From NCBI RefSeq assembly GCF_910596095.1, contig NC_056550.1:27796699-27860698 (forward strand): a stretch of DNA of 64,000 nt, written 5' to 3'. The notes beneath the pieces are model-generated. The model had not been told where the DNA came from, did not search any database, and saw only the letters and a program-made list of their open reading frames with translations. Below are positions 11,661-35,088 of this stretch, piece after piece. This DNA comes from Thunnus maccoyii (taxonomy: Eukaryota > Chordata > Actinopteri > Scombriformes > Scombridae). The position numbers and the translations under genes were made by a program. Each line of letters opens with the position of its first letter. Positions within the stretch are counted from its first letter, which is position 1.

Positions 11661-12602
11661 ACTCTCTCTCTCTCTTATTTCCCAGCATTCTCTCCTGCTG
11701 AATGTGATTTTTCTGAAAAGAGGTTAGAGTGGTCAAAACAACACTGATCCGGGATCTGACATTTTTTAAACTCACTCACCACGAGGTTAAAGAAGCCAGG
11801 AGAAGAAAAAAAAAAAAAACAACAACAACATCAACTGTATATGGAACGTTGAAACCTGCTACATCTGATAAATTGCATTATTGTCGCCACGTTCGGCGTG
11901 CGAGACACCGAGCGACGGAAACACAGTGAGTGATGTGTTCAAATGCATCTAAAAACAAAGAGGAAAACCTTGGCGGTGTTTGGCGGTTAATGATGAAGCT
12001 GTTGAGAAACCGGTTGGCAAAGAGAGCACGCTCAGTGTGTTGTGTTCCCCCGGTGTGTTCACCGCTTTTTTTTTTAAAATTAAACCATATTGCACAGGGC
12101 TGGAATGACTTCAAAAATCAACTAAGCAACAATTCTACCAAACAATTAAAACCATTATTCCTTAAATGTCTCTACTAACATAGATGGAAAATCCAATCTA
12201 GTACCGAGTTCAGTTCCTCTTCCTAAAGTTTCCTCCTCAAGCACTTCAGCAGCATTTTGTTGGTTTTTTTTGTGGTTTTTTTGTGTTTTTTTTAAATCAG
12301 CACCGAAAACGCCTTGAGCATCAGCCGTTTGGGTCTTTTCAAGAGTTAAGCGGTAGTTTTGATATTCGGGAAACTTGTAGGATTTCACTTGTGGAGGAGA
12401 GAAAAATAAAAACAATGAGGGTTTTCAGAAGGAGGTCGGATGCGTTGTTTCCCCTCCGCATCTCGCCGGATGATCCAAAACAAAAACAAAACAAAAACAA
12501 AAAATAAAAAAAATGACCTAATCTCTTCGGTATTTTCAGACGGCCGATGAAATCCTTTCTCAAAACTGCTGTTGCTCCTCGAGGCGGAGAGAGGAGAACC
12601 GT

Positions 12603-23929
<11,327 letters not shown>

Positions 23930-24309
23930 CCTCCGATCACCAAACCCCGATACAGGCCACTTCGTCTGGGCCGCACCAAGCTGCTGCTGCCCGGCTAGGC
24001 GCGGAGGAAACACCGCTCTTCTCTCAGCATGACCCGCTAGTTTCCTGTGCGTGCAAACAGGGGAGACTCTGCTGAGCATGATGTGTGATGTAAACAAGCC
24101 AAGATGAAGAAAGGCAAAGCTGCCGTGTTGCCACCGCAGCCAGGCCGAGGCTGGGTTATTATTCAGCCGAGATGTAAACACGGTGCAGGTCTGAAGCAGC
24201 TCGGTTAAAGCAGATTAAATCACCAACAGCTCCTGGATGTGTCGCAACAGCTAAAAAACACTTTCACCACCAAACCACATTTTTATTGCTGTCTCTGTTT
24301 TACATGTGC

Positions 24310-24595
24310 AGTTGAAAGTAGAGCAGCAGCGATTAATGGATCAACAGAAAATTAATCTGCAACTATTTTGATAATCGACTAATTGTTTGAGGCATTTTTG
24401 AGCCTCTCAAATGTGATGCTTTGATGCTTTTCCTCGTCATACATGAGAGAAACTGATCATATTTGGGTTTGGGACTTCAGGTCGAACGAAACAAGACATT
24501 AGCTTTAGGAAAATAATCACAGGATCACCATATTTTTCACTATTTACTGATATTTTTATGAAACAATCAGCGAGCTAAGTTACCTTTGTTTGTAG
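24310..24595. mobile_element. GATTAATGGAT MITE family copy
   Basis: Contains 'gattaatggatcaacagaaaattaatctgcaactattttgataatcgact' type sequence and 'ggacttcaggtcgaacgaaacaagacatt'. It lies between nlk1 exon 1 and the presumed promoter. Confidence 0.65.
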
Positions 24596-25260
24596 CAGGC
24601 TGCACTTAGCTGGTTAGTAAAGCTAACTTCGCTAACAGTATCCGGCTAGCTATAAATAGTCGGTTTAAAGATTATTTAAAAATGTTTAAAAATGAAATGT
24701 TTAACCACACAAGCTGCAGAGTGAACATCATCAGCATAAACATGTGCATCAGCGTTATTGTCTTCCCGTTTGCTGCCGTGCTAACCAGCTAGCTATCGTG
24801 CTAACCAGCTAGCTATCGTGCTAACCAGCTGATGTCTGACCCACATAACCATCACCGGCCGGATACAGTGACCTACATATTTTTAAAAAGCGAACGTCCC
24901 CCTTATAACTTAATTTAAACAACTTACAATCCAAGCTCGGTTAAAGCAAAGATGGCATGGCTCGAAAACGCGTCTTGAAAAGGGCAAAAAAGCCGAGTTA
25001 TAGATGCTGTTCGCCGGAGCTCCTGGAGCTAGCCTCAGCTAGCTTCTGCCTGCTCGCTAGCTGGCCATTGCGACGTGATATCCAGCGCAGAAGCGTCCTG
25101 TGAAGACCGTTTCTTGTGTTTTCTGAGGTGAAGTCTCATCCAGCAGAGCCTTAATGTTCAGTGTTGAAAAAACCCAACCGGGTTTCTAGTCGTCCTCACA
25201 GCGGCAGCTACAGCTAGCTGGCTAGCTTATCGAGTAGGAGGAGCTGGTGGAGCCGGTGGG
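24590..25260 (-). promoter_or_regulatory. nlk1: Probable nlk1 promoter / 5' UTR region
   Basis: Upstream of the first coding exon. The stretch has more CG dinucleotides than the flanks and is rich in CTAGCT/AGCTAG words. On the minus strand a possible non-coding first exon ends at 24928 with a GATT|GTAAGTTG donor. There is no TATA box that I would defend. The placement is inferred from position and composition only. An AT-rich dispersed repeat starts just beyond, at 25309. Confidence 0.4.
24780..24830 (+). repeat. 20-bp tandem repeat GCTAACCAGCTAGCTATCGT x2.5
   Basis: Two full units and a partial one, inside the presumed nlk1 promoter. Confidence 0.92.
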
Positions 25261-25308
25261 GGAGGGTGAAGCTGTAAACAACCATAACTGTAACTTCAGA
25301 TAAACCAG

Positions 25309-26229
25309 CAGCGCTGGAAAGTAACTAAGTACTGTACTCAAGTACTATTTTGAGGTACTTGTACTTTACTTGAGTATTTCCATGTGATGCTACTTTCTAC
25401 ATTTCAGAGGGAAATATTGTACTTTCTACTCCACTACATTTATTTGACAGCTTTAGTTACTTTTCAGGTGAAGATTTGACACAATGGATAATATAACAAG
25501 CTTTTAAAATACAACACATTGTTAAAGATGAAACCAGTGGTTTCCAACCTTTTTGGCTTTTGACGTCTTACAAAAAGCAGTGTGTAGTCGGGGTCACATT
25601 TCACATGTCTATGAGTTGTTAACAGCTCCACCAAATAGTGATTTTTCCCTCTAAACTTCTCACATGCTTTCATTTCAATAAATGTTCAAATGATCCAATA
25701 TTTCAGCAAAAATCAAAGATTAGAGAAAAAGTCCAAAAACTGAAAACAGATTTGTGTATCAGAACTTTGTTTTTTCTTCTTTCCTCTCCCATTAATCATC
25801 TCACCACCCCTCAGATTTATCTGCTGACCCTTTGGAGGGGCCCGACCCCTAGGTTGGGAACCACTGGACTAAACTAGCTAACTGTATATAAAGTAGTGTA
25901 AACTAGCTCCACCTCCAGCAGCTACAACAGTAACATGCTGCTCTAACACTGATGCTTCACTATTAATAATCTAATGGTGTCATATATAATAACATATCAG
26001 TCAGAGGGACCAAACCACTACTTTTACTGCAATACTTTAACTACATCAAGCTCATAATACTTATGTACTTTTACTGCAATACTTTAACTACATCAAGCTC
26101 ATAATACTTATGTACTTTTACTGTAGTAGGATTTTTCATGCAGGACTTTTACTTGTAATGGAGTATTTTTACATTGCTGTATTGGTAGTTTTACTTCAGT
26201 AAAAGCTCTGAATACTTCTTCCACCACTG
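25309..26229 (+). mobile_element. Dispersed non-autonomous element, CAGTGGTGG-type ends (copy A)
   Basis: The left end is cagcgctggaaagtaactaag (first bases mutated from CAGTGGTGGAAAG), the right end cttcttccaccactg is its inverse. About 920 bp and nearly identical over its length to 41036-42033. It contains two units of a 47-bp internal repeat near 26019-26112. Short ORFs in it have no conserved domain. The CAG-type termini suggest hAT affinity; no target duplication was confirmed. Confidence 0.8.
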
Positions 26230-27026
26230 ACAATCAGCAACCATTCAAACACCCATGAAGATCATTTCAACTTGAATCCAGACATGCATTTTACTGCCTT
26301 TTAATACAGTAGTAACGAGGCGCTATGTACTATGCATCAAGTACAATCAATATGCACAGCCACAGAAAATGTGTCACCAAGGTAGCTACAAATTACATGG
26401 CAATTTACCTTTTCAAGAATTACAAATCAGCATCCAGAGTAAGAACAAAGATCATACGAAGCAGAGAAGTTATGCACATTCAATGTTCATGGGGAATATA
26501 CACAAACAATTAATAGTTAGCCTTTATCAGCTTTATAAAACTGTATATACATGATGGCCCATCTGAAACTGTTCCCGTGTCCTATGAGGAGGTTTTCCTG
26601 CTCTGAAGGATCTGACTGACAAAGGCAAACTGGAGACTGTTCTTTAATAAATTAGGGGACAAACTCAGATAAGCCGTGTTATCGCAGGTCAGCATACATG
26701 AGGTCTTTTAGGTCAATTTCCTCTTTATAAACAAACACTGATATCATGGAAAATAAATGATCTGAAAACAACAACGGCTTCACAAATTCATAATTGGCTG
26801 TGAAAATCAGTTGAAAATGAAAACAATGAAATGATGGCAAATAGAAATAGCTAACTGCTAAGCCATGTGAATAAAAATACACATTAATTTCCCCCCTTAA
26901 TTAACGAGCCGAGGTTTCCTCTTTGTCCTTTTCCTCAGCCGTCCCTCACTTTGACTCTTCTGGTTTGCAAGACGCCGCATGTACAGTACGTAACATGGAC
27001 AGTTTGTGTCTCAGTGTTGCTGACAG

Positions 27027-27671
27027 TTTAAAGGACTAGTTCACTATTTTTCCAGTGTGTCTTAAACCAGCAGTCAGGTGTCCATATGAACAGTGAAAGA
27101 GGTTTTTCCTCGCTGTAATCATTCCTCCTGTTCATACTGGATATTAAAAGATCCTTCAAATGTGCTTTCAGTGGGAGTGATGGAGGATAAAATCCACAGT
27201 TTTGTCATTTAAAAGTCTGTGTGAAGCTTCTATTCAGCTTCATCAGTCTGAGTTAGTCATATCAAGTGGATATCTGACACATTTACAGTCTTATTAGCAT
27301 CAAATTCCCTCTTTGTGTTTCCTCAGACAGTGTTTCCCTGTTGAGCTGCAGGTGGAAGTATAGTAACAAAAAGAGGAACTTTGGCACTAAAAAGACTGTA
27401 ACGTTGAAAGATATCTACTTGATTTGACTCATTTGGACGCTGAAGCTTCATATTAGCTTCAGATAAACTTTTAAATACATTTTTGCACAGAAGGAGGACT
27501 GTGGATTTTGTCCTCCATCACTTCCATTGTAAGATCATTATGAAGGGATCTTCTAATGGTCAGTATGAACAGGAGGAATGATTACAGCAAGAAAAACAGG
27601 TTTCACTGTTCATTTGGGCTCCTGACTGTTGTTTTAAGACTCACTTGGAAAATTGTGAACCCGTCCTTTAA
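27027..27671. mobile_element. Foldback/MITE element with long inverted repeats
   Basis: The left arm starts TTTAAAGGACTAGTTCAC and runs past 'aaccagcagtcagg' and 'gaacagtgaaag'. The right arm ends as the inverse ('ctttcac'-type, 'cctgactgttgttttaagac', 'gtgaacccgtcctttaa'). Inverted similarity extends for roughly 130 bp each side, and further inward around 'ggaggaatgattacag'. No ORF of note. Confidence 0.82.
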
Positions 27672-29279
27672 CACCACTGATGGAGCTGGGCTTCACAGAG
27701 TAAACAAAGGTCTGAAAGGGACGCCGTCCTCATGAAATGATGAGCAGCGCCGAGGAGGAAAGAACGATTTCCACGGCAGATTCTCTCCCGTCTGTCTGTT
27801 TCCACTGTTGGCAGTTCGTTAAGAAACAATCTGTGAAATCCAAAACAAAAGCAGTTCATGTAAATGTAAAACCGAAACCATCATGCAGACAGTTAAAAGT
27901 GGCTTTGTGGGGGATTTGTCAGACTCATTTACAAACATATGATAGTTTCCTAAAGCTCTAAATGCTGGTTTTCTCTTCACATGACTGTAATTATTGGGGT
28001 AACATTTCTTTTATGCATTTTCTGGAGAACAGAGAGTGTTAAAATGTAAATATTGTACATTTTAGCAGTGACTTTAGCTTTATTTTGGTGTACTAAACAT
28101 GTTCCAAAACCTCAAACTACAAACCATCGTCCTGCATGGATATTTTCCCAGAACATGTCAGTCACAGATCCACTCCTGACATTCAGGGAAATCTACTGAT
28201 AAGCTGTAAAAAAGCGACACAAGGCGGCTGAAAGATCTGCTGGTGAATGGAAACTATATTGAAGCATTTCTAGAGATTAAAACAATCATCTATAATTTTA
28301 TATATCTTTCATAGAGCTGTCCAGCAGGCCGTGAACTTGACAAGGATGATAAAATATACTACTGTGTTTTATTTAGTAAGAAAAATGTCCCTAATCTATA
28401 TTGTTCATTTAAAAAATAAAATCACATTGTTGGCCGAGTAGCCAATAGAATAAAGCATCACAGGCTAGTTCTGTTTATGTCCAGGAAACCGGAGACTGAA
28501 ATAAACACTGTCGATATGGGATGAAACAGATGTTAAATACAGCTGTGAGAAGAAAATCAAATCCTGATCTGCAGTCGGTTGCTGCTTCGGTGGCGTCGTT
28601 GCTAATTTCGCGTTAAGTTAAAACTCTGCTCGACCTCGCATCACGCTGCTCGCTGCTGCCGAGACGTCTGAAGCTCTTTGTCGCCAGCTTTCACTGAACA
28701 CGAACAACTGCCGGCTGCTTTTGTCACGTATGAATCTTTGGTTGTGAGAGCACGGTAACAGTCAGTTTCACCGTCCTGCTGTGGTGTAGTTTCATTAAAA
28801 GTCATTGGTGTGCTTAAAGACAATATTAAGCTATGCAGATTGATTTTATAAGTTTATAAGCAATAAGGGCTAGTGTGATACAATTTTGTATTGGTGTAGT
28901 TATAATCTCATGAACCATATTTAATCACACTGTACGTATAGAGGCAGAATTATAATCATACACTGGAGAAATTTGAGTGTGTTTGTATTACATGTCACTT
29001 TGCTTGGGTCTGCTAAAGTCTTCACCTTTTAAAAAATACTCTCTAGAGGAGATCAAGAAATAAGGTTGTAAAATGACTAGAATAACTTATAAAAAATAAA
29101 AGGCCAGAAGACAACTTGGCAATAATGGTGTAAAATGATTCCCAATACTTATATAAAAATTGGATATAATCAGGTAGAATTGAATATGCCAGTACATATC
29201 CTCAAACACCTCAAAACCTGTTTTGAAGAGTTTTGACCAACAACGAGTGACGGAGATAAAAGATACATAATAATTGGTC

Positions 29280-29640
29280 AAAAATTAGGGAGGGTGGATG
29301 ATAAGGTGTGACCTAAGCCGACCCAAGGACATAAAAACAATGCCCCAAAGAAAAAACCTTCGGAGCGATTTGGTTCGTTGTAAAGTGCTGATTGCTCCCC
29401 TTTTTTGCCGGCATTAAAGAACACTTTGCTGCTTGGATCTCTGACTCCCTTTTTATTTTCAAGAGAGAGTTTTTCTGCTCTGGTACCTTTTTCTGCAACA
29501 ATTTGATACAAAACTGCCTCCCGCCATCGCTGAGAGGAGCTGAACAGACTTCCTCAGTCTGAACATGCTCCTCTGCCTGGTGAACGTGCAGAGGATGGTG
29601 AGCATCGTCCACTTAGGGAGTAAAAGAATCCCCATGAAAC
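29280..29640. mobile_element. Possible solo LTR-like fragment
   Basis: Has 'gacataaaaacaatgcccc', then 'gccggcattaaagaacac' and a stretch that resembles an LTR R-U5 region. Ends could not be defined and there are no flanking coding domains. Confidence 0.3.
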
Positions 29641-30002
29641 TTAATTTAGACCCTGATTCCTCTGGTGGAAACGCAGGTAGAGGATCTGAGCTCCTCTAAA
29701 GGTTCTGAAGAAAGTTCCTGCAGTGGAAACGCAGCTTAAATCATCTTTCTGTGACTTTAAAGCCTTTAAAGCCTGATGTTGTTTTTTTCTTGTTCAACAT
29801 TCTTCCTGTAACACATCTTATGTGCAGATGTGTGACTGAAATGTCAGAGTTTTAAGAAATAACTGTGCAGGACTGCGATGTTTAATACACATATATGGAC
29901 AGTAGAGGAGTTGGTTATATTACAGAAGTGTGTTGAGAAGTTTCTTTGAATGTTCAGATCCTTAAAAGATGAATTCAGATTATTTATTCAAGTCTTTGTT
30001 AA

Positions 30003-30150
30003 TCAATTCAATTCAATTCAATGGACTTTATTGGCAGGAAAGTTTCAATGTTGTCAAAGCATCAAAACACAATTTGTCCAAATATTTGGACAGAACAAAA
30101 TAACAATAATATGAACATTAACACAACATGAAGATTGATATATATTAATT
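30003..30150. mobile_element. Possible LINE 3'-end fragment with AATTC tandem
   Basis: A (CAATT)n run is followed by 'ggactttattggcaggaaag', which resembles the tail of a fish non-LTR element in reverse. Weak evidence. Confidence 0.35.
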
Positions 30151-30761
30151 ATATATATATACAGTATATCCTATGCATGTATTTGTGTGCGTTGATCCTG
30201 TGAAGTGACTCTAAAGGCAGATTATAGATATAAACAGTCTGACTGAGCAGCTCAAAGTCTTCATATCTTCAAACTTAACACCTCTTTAGTCTTTATTAGG
30301 ATGTTTTATGGCCATTATTTATTTTATTCAAACATTTATTTGATTGTATCCATGTTTTAAAATGTTTTATTCCCTTGTCTTTTGTCTTTTATCCATTTAT
30401 TTTTATTTTAAATCTATTTTATTGGTTATATTGAATTTTCAGCATCATTATCATGTGAATCAGTCTCAGTGTAAAGCACTTTGAATGCACTAACCTGATA
30501 CAGATAAACTTATTGATAGTAAAATCTTACGATAAAATGAAAAAGGTGGAAAGAAGTTTAATGAATGTAATGATTTCATGATCTGTAACTATTTAAAAAC
30601 AGGAAACAGCTTCACACACCTGGTTTGGCTGCTGTCTTTCTGTCCTCTCCTCCACGTGTCCTCTTTCGCCTTCGCTCCCGATAACCCGACTCCCCCTCCC
30701 GCCTCCACATCCAGCCCCCACCCGACCCACCCCGGCTCCTCCCTCGCCCCCTCCCAGCGTG

Positions 30762-33700
30762 CTAGCTGTGGGGCTGGGGGGCGATACTGGAGCAGTCAGT
30801 AACCAACAGTCCCACTGTGCTGGCGCTGGACACGGTGACGGCCACGCTGGTGGTGCCGACGGGGCCCACGCTCGTCTGGTCGGGGTTGGGATCGCTCTGG
30901 TTGGCGTGGGTGCCCATGTGACCCTGGAGCTGCGTGGCCGTCTTGCACTGCACCCCGCACAGCTGGCAGAGCAGCACTCCTCCGGCGCCCGTCCCACCGA
31001 AGCCCCCCCGCGCCCCGCCGCTCTCCTTCCACTCCTGGCCGTGATGCTTCTGAGCGTGGACGCGCAGGTAGGTGAGGGTGGTGAAGCCTGGAGGACAGAC
31101 AACAAGTAAGAAGTAAAACCTGCAGTTCTTCTGGAAGCCACTAGGTGCTGGACCAGAAACTCAGCTGTAACAAACAGGATCTCTGCAGTAGGGATGGACA
31201 TTTGAAGACATTTCCTTAATCGATCATCGGGAAAATTAACGGTCAATTATCAATTCATCTTTTTTTTATATGTATTAAAAATGCAGATGGCAGAAAATAC
31301 TAAAGAAAGCAGCAGTCCTCTTATACAAGGCAGTTAAACTGTCCATCAGCACGGAGGAGCTGATGGAGGAGGATTCATTAAGTGTCGGGTGAACGTTGTT
31401 CATCATCGGGGTCGTTGTTGTTGTGTTGTTTACACGGCGTTGAAATGTTTACAATGAGCTTTGTTGTTTTTTTAGCTCGAAATGGTCCCACGCCAAACTT
31501 CGCTTCGCTCTCTTCATGTTTACTTTCGTCTAGTTTCTACGGCAACCCGCCCGGCAACTGAGTGTTCATTTTGCCCTCTTGAACTGAACTTGCGCCCGGC
31601 TGGTTGCAGCACGTAGTGACACATACATACATAACATACTTTGATACGAACAATAAATTGATTTAATTCCACGTGATCGGAAAAATTTTTAACGATCAAT
31701 TATCAATCGTCGATTAATCATGTCCATCCCTACTCTGCAGCGTTCAAGTTCAATTAAAGACATTTAATTCAATTTAATACCTTTTTCAAGGTGATGACGT
31801 CGTTATCTACTACTGTGTGTAACATTAAGCTCTGCTGATGCTGCTAGAATACAAGTTTCTCGCGGTCCGCCATGTTAATTGTTTGCATTTGACGTTGTGA
31901 GACGAGCGGCGCTCCGAGCGGCGCTCCGAGCGGCGCTCCGAGCTCAGACATCAGAATTTTCAACTGACAAATTTCCGACCTCTGACTTGGATGGAACACA
32001 ACACAAGACGAGGAAAAGCAGCAAACTCTCACATTTGAGAACCTTTAACCATCAAATATTTTGCTTGAAAACGACAAAAAACTCATCTTCTGTCCATCAA
32101 TTAATTGATAATCGTAGCAGTGGGAATGCACTTATTGACATTTCAATTACATTTTGTCAATATTTCCCAGCTGTATATAACAATAATTCCTACAATTAAC
32201 ATGACCTGATTAGTGGTAGAAGACTGATGGATGAACCAGTTACAAATGAATGAATGGAAGTTTCCTGCAGCTGCAGCAGTGATGCTGCTGACTGAAACTC
32301 TGCCTGCAGCACAATCTGCTGTCACACCGTCTCACTGTAGTTTATAGATGTAAAAGTCTCCTGACAGCTGCAAACACATGAAAAAAACCTCTCAACTAAT
32401 GTTACAGCAGGAAAGAGACGATATTTAACAACTTTGGACAGGAAATTTAAGACTTTTTAAACCCTCTAAGTACTTTTTAAAAAAAAAGCCTTTTCAAGAC
32501 CTGCAGATTCCCCGATGTAATCTGTTCAAACAGCCGAGACTTTGCACTCAAAATACTTAATAATAATAATAATCATAACAATAATAATGATTTTATTTGT
32601 GCTTTCTATAGACGGCAGGAAAGACAATCATAAATATAAGAAAGGAAAACACACCAACAGCAAAATACACAATTTAAAGACCGTAAACTTATATATACTT
32701 ACAAATAAATCAAGTGAAGAAGACGAGTCTATAAAAACGTGTACTGCAGCAGGATTTAAAAGCAGAAACAGTGTCAGCAGACTGAACACTAACTGGAAGA
32801 GCTGAGGAGCCGGTACAGCGAAACCTCGATCACCTTTGACCTTAACCTGGACTCTGGAGCAGCCGGCGGATCTCAGAGGCCTTACAGACGGTAAAGAGTT
32901 CAGACTGGCCGTGTGAAACCCTGCAGGTCACCAACAGGATGTTAAAGACGTCAGATGATCACGTTATGTGTCTCGGTGGTGATTTTGAGGATCATTGTTT
33001 CATTAAAAGGCTGCAGTTACTCTATTTATTTATTAACTCACTGGTTCCTACTGCAGATCTTTAAAAACAGCTTTTTAACAAACAAACTGGAGGAAATGGG
33101 GCATTTTTGGGGACTATTTTCAGCGGCGGATGAATCCACATTTTCTGCTCTAGTGAGTATTTCTGGCAGCAGGACGGTGTCACCTGACGCTGACGTGTTT
33201 TTAATAGTTTTTGAACAACAACGGAGGAAGAAGGTTTATCAGGAAACACACTCGACAACATCTCGTGTTTGACAGGATGTTTCCCGGCGTGGTTGGTGCG
33301 ACTTACTGCGGTTGCAGAGGTGGCAGGCGTGGTGCTGCGACTGGTTGTGGACCCTCATGTGGTCGGTGATGTAAGCGGCAGACAGCAGCTTCCCACAGAT
33401 GTGACACGGCACCTTCTCCTCGTGACGGATCAGATGAGCACGGAGACGATCCCGCGTGGCGAACGCGGACGTGCACGTCTGTGGAAGAACAAGAGTCACA
33501 GTCAGACGAAACACACTTTATAACTAGGAGCAATATTATTATTTAGAGCTGCAAAGATTAATCGATTAATTGACTGAGAGGAAATTATTCGCCAGCTATT
33601 TCTGTAATTGATTAATTGTTTTGAGTAATTTTTAATGGAAATATTCCCAAATGATCTCGTCTCAAACGTCGTCTATGACAGTAAACTGAAGAAGTGAATC

Positions 33701-35052
33701 CTGAGAAGAAAAAAAGCCCCGAAGCTTCTTCTACACAACAAATCAACTTACAACAAAGTAAATATTCACTGTTATTTGCCTTAAAGACGCTTTTGTTTGT
33801 TAACTTTGATGTTTATTTTTGTCACCAGCAGATATGACAGCTAGACTGACAGTTTGGCTCCTTTAAGTTATCAAAAACAAACCCATTATTGTTATTTATC
33901 ATCATCATCATCATCATCGATATTATCCAGTGTTTCATGATCTATATGATTCTCATACTGGTTGAACTCCAGTAAACAGACGGAGACGTTACCGTGCACT
34001 TGAAGGGTCTCTCTGTAGAGTGAACCTGTCGGACGTGACTGTTGAGGTGATCCGGTCTGAAAACAGGAAACAGCAAAATCAGTCGTTACAAAATACAAAA
34101 AACTTGTAGGATTCGAACATTTTTTGACTCTGGCGCCGCCTCCTGGTTGATTAAAGTTATAAACCGTATTTCCTCAAATAAAAGATGGCGGTCAGTTAAC
34201 CCTGTAAAGCCCACGGTTGCAATATTACAACAATCACTTTTAGCTCTCCTAAAAACAAATCTGTAAATGTTTTTTTTATTTACATAGTCAGTGGGTCCTA
34301 TCGTTTATCCTCTCAATGCTATTGGATAGTAAATGTTTAAGGTGAACTCACTACCTGCAAACTCTCCGTCAAGCTCATCTTCTTGTTTTATTTAACTGGA
34401 TTTGTCAAGAAAAAAGTAAGAAACATGCCTTACATCATTTTTTTTGTGATAATTACAATGTCTAGAACATGTAGATACTTAGTTACTGTGGAAAACATTC
34501 ATTAAACTTGATTTGGAGCTTGTTATGTTTGTTATTCTGGGTTAGAGTGGTAGTCAAAATAGCATGTGCACCTCACACATGACATGGGGACGCTGCACTT
34601 CTCACACCTTCACATATGGAAAACTAATACTAATAGAAATATAATTTCTTTTACAGGGTTAAAAGCTGAGTCTCTGATAACAGCTGGGGGGTGTCGACAT
34701 GAACGAATAAAGACCGACCGCAGAAATAAGGATAAACTGCTGGTGTCTGTTATATAATGTTCATGTCAGTTAAGCGTAAATAGTTACCTGGATGTAACTC
34801 CGGTTCTGTGTACGTCACAGAGAGGGGAGGGGGACGGAGGAGATATCGTTTAAATAATAATAATAATGATGGCAGCGACACTACATGAGCATCGGTAACC
34901 ACGGTAACCAGGGTAACTTGGTTAAACCGGCGAGCATACAGTGGATTACCGGTAATGCAATAACAAACATTTAACAGAGCAAACAGAAGCAGATCAAACA
35001 AGGAGGCTTCGTACTAAAACATGAGCGAATATACTCATCAAACAGAGGGAAT

Positions 35053-35088
<36 letters not shown>

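Larger units (their letters stand above)
4881..12602. other. Intergenic stretch between tlcd3b and nlk1 (includes any nlk1 3' UTR)
   Basis: I see no conserved coding exon here. Contents are AT-rich sequence, several repeats listed separately (5322, 7531, 8778, 9306, 10025, 11487) and A-rich or CAAA-rich simple tracts near 8215-8265, 11160-11205 and 12480-12505. The 3' end of the nlk1 transcript must fall here. Minus-strand AATAAA words exist (for example complementary to 'atttatttattta' near 6432) but none can be chosen with confidence. Confidence 0.6.
23930..30761. other. Intergenic region between nlk1 and maz
   Basis: Apart from the nlk1 promoter and the repeats listed (24310, 25309, 27027, 29280, 30003), I see no coding exon with splice sites and no recognised RNA gene. 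The short ORFs are uncharacterised and composition-driven. 30540-30761 is a C-rich stretch beyond the maz stop and is probably maz 3' UTR. Confidence 0.6.

Noticed and set aside
25464-25673. Two nearly identical 69-codon ORFs (25464-25673 and 41205-41414) as a duplicated small gene
   Set aside because: Both lie inside copies of the same non-coding dispersed element and have no start context or domain.
29313-29612. Overlapping minus-strand ORFs as a gene
   Set aside because: No splice-supported exon and no recognised domain; they overlap a possible LTR-like fragment.
30593-31246. A 217-codon minus-strand ORF over the maz terminal exon
   Set aside because: It is a shifted frame of maz exon 7. 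The correct frame has the CQLCGVQCKTATQLQGH finger and ends at 30762.
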